A stretch of DNA of 64,000 bases from Paracoccus rhizosphaerae (GTDB lineage Bacteria > Pseudomonadota > Alphaproteobacteria > Rhodobacterales > Rhodobacteraceae). Location: NCBI RefSeq assembly GCF_026162645.1, contig NZ_JAOTBE010000004.1, forward strand, positions 62,001 through 126,000. Reading direction: 5' to 3'. Shown here in pieces: positions 60,547 through 64,000 of the stretch (positions are counted from its first letter, which is position 1; each line of letters starts with the position of its first letter). The translations under genes and the position numbers were made by a program. The notes under the pieces were generated by a model, which saw only the letters and a list, made by a program, of their open reading frames with translations, did no database searches and was not told where the DNA came from.

Positions 60547-62007
60547 ATGTTCGACGATCATCACAGCCCGCTGCCCGAACGCCTGAGCGACCAAGGGCTG
60601 CTGCCCGGCCGAGGCGACTTTCCCGCCGAAGGTCGTCTGGCCGTCCGGGACCCCGCGACCGGCGGCCTTGTGGCGCAGGTGGCGATCAGCGACGCGAATG
60701 GCGCCCGCGCGGCCGTCAATGCGGCGCAGACGGCGTTCCCGGCTTGGGCGGCGATGCTGCCCCAGCACCGCGCCGACATCCTGCACCGCTGGCACGCGCT
60801 GATCGTCGGCGCCAAGGAGGATCTGGCCCGCATCATGGTCGCGGAACAGGGCAAGCCCATCAGCGAGGCGCGCGGAGAGATCGACTATGCCGCCAGCTTC
60901 GTGCAGTTCTATGCCGAAGAAGCCTTGCGCCCGAACATCGAAGGCGTGACCAGCCACCTGCCCGACGCCGAGATGGAGCTGTGGCGCGAACCCGTCGGCG
61001 TCGCGGCGCTGGTGACGCCCTGGAACTTCCCCTGCGCGATGATTACCCGCAAGGCCGCTGCCGCGCTTGGGGCAGGCTGCACCGTGGTCATCCATCCCTC
61101 GGCCGAAACGCCGCTTTCGGCGCTGGCCCTGGCGGTGCTGGCGCAGCGGGCGGGCTTTCCGTCAGGCGTCGTGAACACGGTCATCGGCGACGCGGCGACG
61201 ATCGTGGGCGAGTGGACGGCGGATGCACGGGTGCGGGCGCTGTCCTTCACCGGCTCGACCGAGGTCGGGCGGCTGCTCTATCGCCAGTCGGCCGACACGG
61301 TGAAGCGGCTGGTGATGGAGCTGGGCGGTCACGCGCCCTTCATCGTCTTCCCCAGTGCCGATCTGGACCGCGCCGTGGCCGAGGCCGTGAAGGCCAAGTT
61401 CGCGACCTCGGGTCAGGACTGCCTTGGCGCCAACAGGTTTTATATCCACCGCGACGTCTATGACGACTTCTGCACGCGATTCACGGCGGCAGTCGAAAGG
61501 CTGACTCTGGCGCCGGGGATGCAGGACGCCGACCTTGGCCCGCTGGTCCATGATCGGCAGGTGGCCAAACAGGTGGCGCATGTCCAGGATGCGGTGGCAC
61601 ATGGCGCGCGCATCCTGACCGGCGGCGAGGTCGCGGCCGATCTGGGCCCGCTGTTCTTCAAGCCGACCGTCCTGGCCGACGTCACCGACGAGGCCGCCAT
61701 CATGCGCGAGGAGACCTTCGGCCCGGTCGCGGCGCTGTCGCCCTTCGACACCGAGGAGGAGGTCGTCGCCCGCGCGAACGCCAGCGAATACGGGCTGATC
61801 GCCTATGTCCACAGTCAGGACCCGCGCCGGATCTATCGGGTCAGCCGGGCGTTGCAATACGGCATGGTCGCCGTCAACCGCACCAAGGTCACCGGCGCGC
61901 CGATCCCGTTCGGCGGGATGAAGCAGTCCGGGCTGGGCCGCGAGGGTGCCCGGCAGGGCCTCGAGGCCTTTACCGAAATCAAGTATGTTTGCCGCGACTG
62001 GGCATGA
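60547..62007 (+). CDS. doeC: Aspartate-semialdehyde (aldehyde) dehydrogenase DoeC
   Basis: A 486-residue NAD(P)-dependent aldehyde dehydrogenase. The cofactor and active-site motifs are TPWNFPCAMITRKAAAALGAG, FTGSTEVG, the catalytic Glu in VMELGGHAPFIVF and Cys in SGQDCLGANRFYIH. In ectoine breakdown DoeC converts L-aspartate-beta-semialdehyde to aspartate. The ATG has AAGGAGG upstream; two palindromes lie in the leader. It is followed by doeD after 11 nt. Confidence 0.9.
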   Translation: MFDDHHSPLPERLSDQGLLPGRGDFPAEGRLAVRDPATGGLVAQVAISDANGARAAVNAAQTAFPAWAAMLPQHRADILHRWHALIVGAKEDLARIMVAEQGKPISEARGEIDYAASFVQFYAEEALRPNIEGVTSHLPDAEMELWREPVGVAALVTPWNFPCAMITRKAAAALGAGCTVVIHPSAETPLSALALAVLAQRAGFPSGVVNTVIGDAATIVGEWTADARVRALSFTGSTEVGRLLYRQSADTVKRLVMELGGHAPFIVFPSADLDRAVAEAVKAKFATSGQDCLGANRFYIHRDVYDDFCTRFTAAVERLTLAPGMQDADLGPLVHDRQVAKQVAHVQDAVAHGARILTGGEVAADLGPLFFKPTVLADVTDEAAIMREETFGPVAALSPFDTEEEVVARANASEYGLIAYVHSQDPRRIYRVSRALQYGMVAVNRTKVTGAPIPFGGMKQSGLGREGARQGLEAFTEIKYVCRDWA

Positions 62008-62018
62008 GGAGAGATGCG

Positions 62019-63389
62019 ATGCTGACGAATGACGAACTGGCGAAATGGGACCGCGAGAACTTCATGCACCCCTCGACCCATCTGGCGCAGTTCGCGCGCG
62101 GCGAGGCGCCGCAGCGGATCGTGACCGGCGGTGAGGGCGCCCATATCACCGACCGCGACGGCAACCGCCTGCTGGACGGTTTCGCGGGGCTTTACTGCGT
62201 GAACGTAGGCTATGGCCGGCAAGAGATCGCAGAGGCCATCGCCGCGCAGGCGCGCGATCTGTCCTATTACCACGCCTATGCCGGCCACGGGTCGGAGGCG
62301 TCGATCACGCTGTCGAAGATGGTCATGGACCGCGCGCCGGAAGGCATGGCGCGGGTCTATTTCGGCCTTGGCGGGTCCGACGCGAACGAGACGAACATCA
62401 AGCTGGTCTGGTACTACAACAACATCTTGGGCCGCCCGAAGAAAAAGAAGATCATCAGCCGCTGGCGCGGATATCACGGCTCGGGCCTGGTCACCGGGTC
62501 GCTGACCGGGCTTGAGCTGTTCCACAAGAAGTTCGACCTGCCGCTGGACCAGGTGATCCACACCGAGGCGCCCTATTACTTCCGCCGCCCCGACGCATCC
62601 ATGTCTGAGGGCGACTTCGTGGGATACTGCGTCGAGAAGCTGGAGGCGCTGATCGAGGCCGAGGGCGCCGACACCATCGCCGCCTTTATCGGGGAACCCG
62701 TGCTGGGCACCGGCGGCATCGTCCCGCCTCCCGCCGGATACTGGGAGGCGATCCAGGCGGTACTGGAGGCCCATGACATCCTGCTGATCGCCGATGAGGT
62801 CGTGACCGGGTTCGGGCGGCTTGGGACGATGTTCGGGTCGGACCATTACGGCCTGAAGCCCGACCTGATCACCAGCGCCAAGGGACTGACCAGCGCCTAT
62901 GCGCCGCTGTCGGCATCCATCGTCGGCCAGAAGATGTGGGACGTGCTGGAGCGTGGCACTGACGAGAATGGCGTGCTGGGCCACGGCTGGACCTATTCGG
63001 CCCATCCCATCGGCGCGGCGGCGGGCGTCGCGAACCTGAAGCTGATCGACAGCCTGGGGCTGGTCGAGAACGCGGGCACCGTCGGCGCCTATCTGAACGA
63101 GCGGATGCAGGCGGCGGTGGGCGATCATGCCCATGTCGGCGACGTGCGCGGCGAGGGGATGCTGTGCGCGGTGGAACTGGTCGCGGATCGCGATGCCCGC
63201 CGCTTCTTCGACGCGTCAGAAGGCAAGGGCGCCAAGGTCGTGGCGGCCATGCTGAAGCGCGGCGTTATCGCACGGGCCATGCCGCAGGGCGATATCCTGG
63301 GCTTTGCCCCGCCGCTGTGCCTGACGCGCGACGAGGCCGACCGCATCGTCGAGGTCACGGCCGAGTCAATCGCCGAGGTGTTGGGATAG
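62019..63389 (+). CDS. doeD: L-2,4-diaminobutyrate transaminase DoeD
   Basis: A 456-residue class III PLP aminotransferase. Motifs are LLDGFAGLYCVNVGYG, FGLGGSDANETNIKLVWYYN, LIADEVVTGFGRLG and the PLP lysine in ITSAKGLTSAYAPLSA. DoeD transfers the amino group of diaminobutyrate, giving aspartate-semialdehyde for DoeC. I chose ATG 62019, which follows GGAG. Confidence 0.92.
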   Translation: MLTNDELAKWDRENFMHPSTHLAQFARGEAPQRIVTGGEGAHITDRDGNRLLDGFAGLYCVNVGYGRQEIAEAIAAQARDLSYYHAYAGHGSEASITLSKMVMDRAPEGMARVYFGLGGSDANETNIKLVWYYNNILGRPKKKKIISRWRGYHGSGLVTGSLTGLELFHKKFDLPLDQVIHTEAPYYFRRPDASMSEGDFVGYCVEKLEALIEAEGADTIAAFIGEPVLGTGGIVPPPAGYWEAIQAVLEAHDILLIADEVVTGFGRLGTMFGSDHYGLKPDLITSAKGLTSAYAPLSASIVGQKMWDVLERGTDENGVLGHGWTYSAHPIGAAAGVANLKLIDSLGLVENAGTVGAYLNERMQAAVGDHAHVGDVRGEGMLCAVELVADRDARRFFDASEGKGAKVVAAMLKRGVIARAMPQGDILGFAPPLCLTRDEADRIVEVTAESIAEVLG

Positions 63390-63407
63390 GTTGCGTCCCG
63401 CGGACGC

Positions 63408-63432
63408 GCGGGGGGACTACGCGTCCCCCCGC
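63408..63432. terminator. Strong hairpin between convergent doeD and the nucleotidyltransferase gene
   Basis: GCGGGGGGAC, a 5-nt loop and GTCCCCCCGC form a perfect 10-bp stem in the gap between the two convergent genes. No U-run follows on either strand, so it may act as a bidirectional barrier or rho-assisted terminator. Confidence 0.6.
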
Positions 63433-63459
63433 ACCCCCCTCCCCGTGCTGGATCGAGAC

Positions 63460-63993
63460 CTAGATCTGGTCGGGGCGGTCGATATCTCTCAGTTGGCCCG
63501 GGGCTGCGATCAGCCGTTCCGGCGGCAGGTCGCGCAGCAGCCGAGCCGCGCCCCGGTCACCTGACAGCGCCGCCAGCAACGGAAGCTGGCTGCGCGGGAA
63601 GCAGGCCGGGGGCATCGGGTGCTGACCGTCATGGCTGGCACTGGGGCCGTCGTCACTGGCATGGGCCAACACTTGCGACAGGAGCGAGGGCGTAACGTCG
63701 GGCATGTCGCCCAGCACGATCAGCAGCCTGTCCGGGTGGTCCAGATGCGCCAGGCCCGCCCTCAGGCTGTCGGATTGCCCGCCCTGGGGGATGACGATCA
63801 CCTCGAACCCCTCCAGCAGCGGCCCGAGGCTGGGGTTGCTGATGACGGCGACGTACCGGTCCAGCGGCACCTGGCGCAGCGCATCGGCGGCATGCAACAG
63901 CAGTGGACGGCCGCGCAGGCGGGCCAGCAGCTTGTCGTCGGGGCCGAACCGCCGCGACGCGCCAGCGGCCAGCAGCAACCCGGCCCGGATCAT
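63460..63993 (-). CDS. MobA/MocA-like NTP transferase (molybdenum cofactor cytidylyltransferase type)
   Basis: A 177-residue nucleotidyltransferase. The N-terminal signature GLLLAAGASRRFGPDDKLLA binds the nucleotide, and LIVLGDMPDVTPSLL holds the metal-binding Asp. It resembles MocA/MobA proteins that attach CMP or GMP to molybdopterin. Mocogenesis would fit the molybdenum formate dehydrogenase in this window, but the two are not adjacent. The real substrate is not certain. Confidence 0.85.
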   Translation of the reverse strand: MIRAGLLLAAGASRRFGPDDKLLARLRGRPLLLHAADALRQVPLDRYVAVISNPSLGPLLEGFEVIVIPQGGQSDSLRAGLAHLDHPDRLLIVLGDMPDVTPSLLSQVLAHASDDGPSASHDGQHPMPPACFPRSQLPLLAALSGDRGAARLLRDLPPERLIAAPGQLRDIDRPDQI

Positions 63994-64000
63994 CCGGTGA

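Noticed and set aside
58447-61095. An 882-codon minus-strand frame across enuR, doeX and doeC
   Set aside because: It crosses genes on both strands in other frames and shows no domain; enuR in the neighbouring frame is a complete MocR regulator.

Overview
The window is about 64 kb of GC-rich alphaproteobacterial chromosome. Gene content and synteny (a Rhodobacter-type gene transfer agent, rpsA-ihfB-lapA-trpF, a cckA hybrid kinase, NAD-linked Fds formate dehydrogenase, ectoine catabolism genes and caa3-like oxidases) point to Rhodobacterales, most likely a Paracoccus-like organism. The genus is an inference. I saw no tRNA, rRNA, CRISPR array, insertion sequence or integrase.

Region 1 (1-12500, minus strand) is a nearly complete gene transfer agent (GTA) cluster of the R. 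capsulatus type. It runs from small terminase (gp1) to the TIM-barrel host-specificity protein (gp15, cut by the window edge), with every frame open. It has a recognisable promoter, a terminator-like hairpin in its leader, a second strong terminator-like hairpin between terminase and portal, and hairpins on both sides of the major capsid gene. Upstream on the same strand are trpF, lapA, ihfB and rpsA (12497-15819), then cckA, the hybrid kinase that heads the CckA-ChpT-CtrA phosphorelay known to control GTA in Rhodobacter. A perfect TTAA-N7-TTAA CtrA-type box lies just in front of cckA. An RsmB-type rRNA methyltransferase precedes it.

Region 2 (19660-30700) holds two mirror-arranged terminal oxidase modules. 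Each has a CoxII, a fused CoxI-III, and a small three-helix protein with two conserved cysteines; a CtaG-type assembly factor is linked to each. One CoxII carries a cytochrome c domain, and that operon ends in a triheme cytochrome. In both CoxI proteins the K-channel lysine is replaced by glutamine and the D-channel asparagine by serine, which makes this the most unusual part of the window. DUF2231 and CopD-like membrane proteins lie between the modules.

Region 3 (30703-43498) is mixed accessory and housekeeping DNA: an ExoD protein, a SurA-like exported protein without a rotamase domain, a four-gene iron-siderophore ABC transporter, a convergent aminotransferase/GMC-oxidoreductase pair, the bioMNY biotin ECF transporter, a metallophosphoesterase and a diacylglycerol-kinase-like lipid kinase.

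Region 4 (43560-50470) is the fdsGBA-fdhD-fdsD formate dehydrogenase operon behind its LysR regulator. Region 5 (50513-63389) is a complete ectoine/5-hydroxyectoine uptake and breakdown regulon. The TRAP transporter, eutABC and doeAB are on the minus strand; doeX, doeC and doeD are on the plus strand; enuR and doeX are divergent with clear operator-like repeats around them. The window ends with a MobA/MocA-like nucleotidyltransferase.
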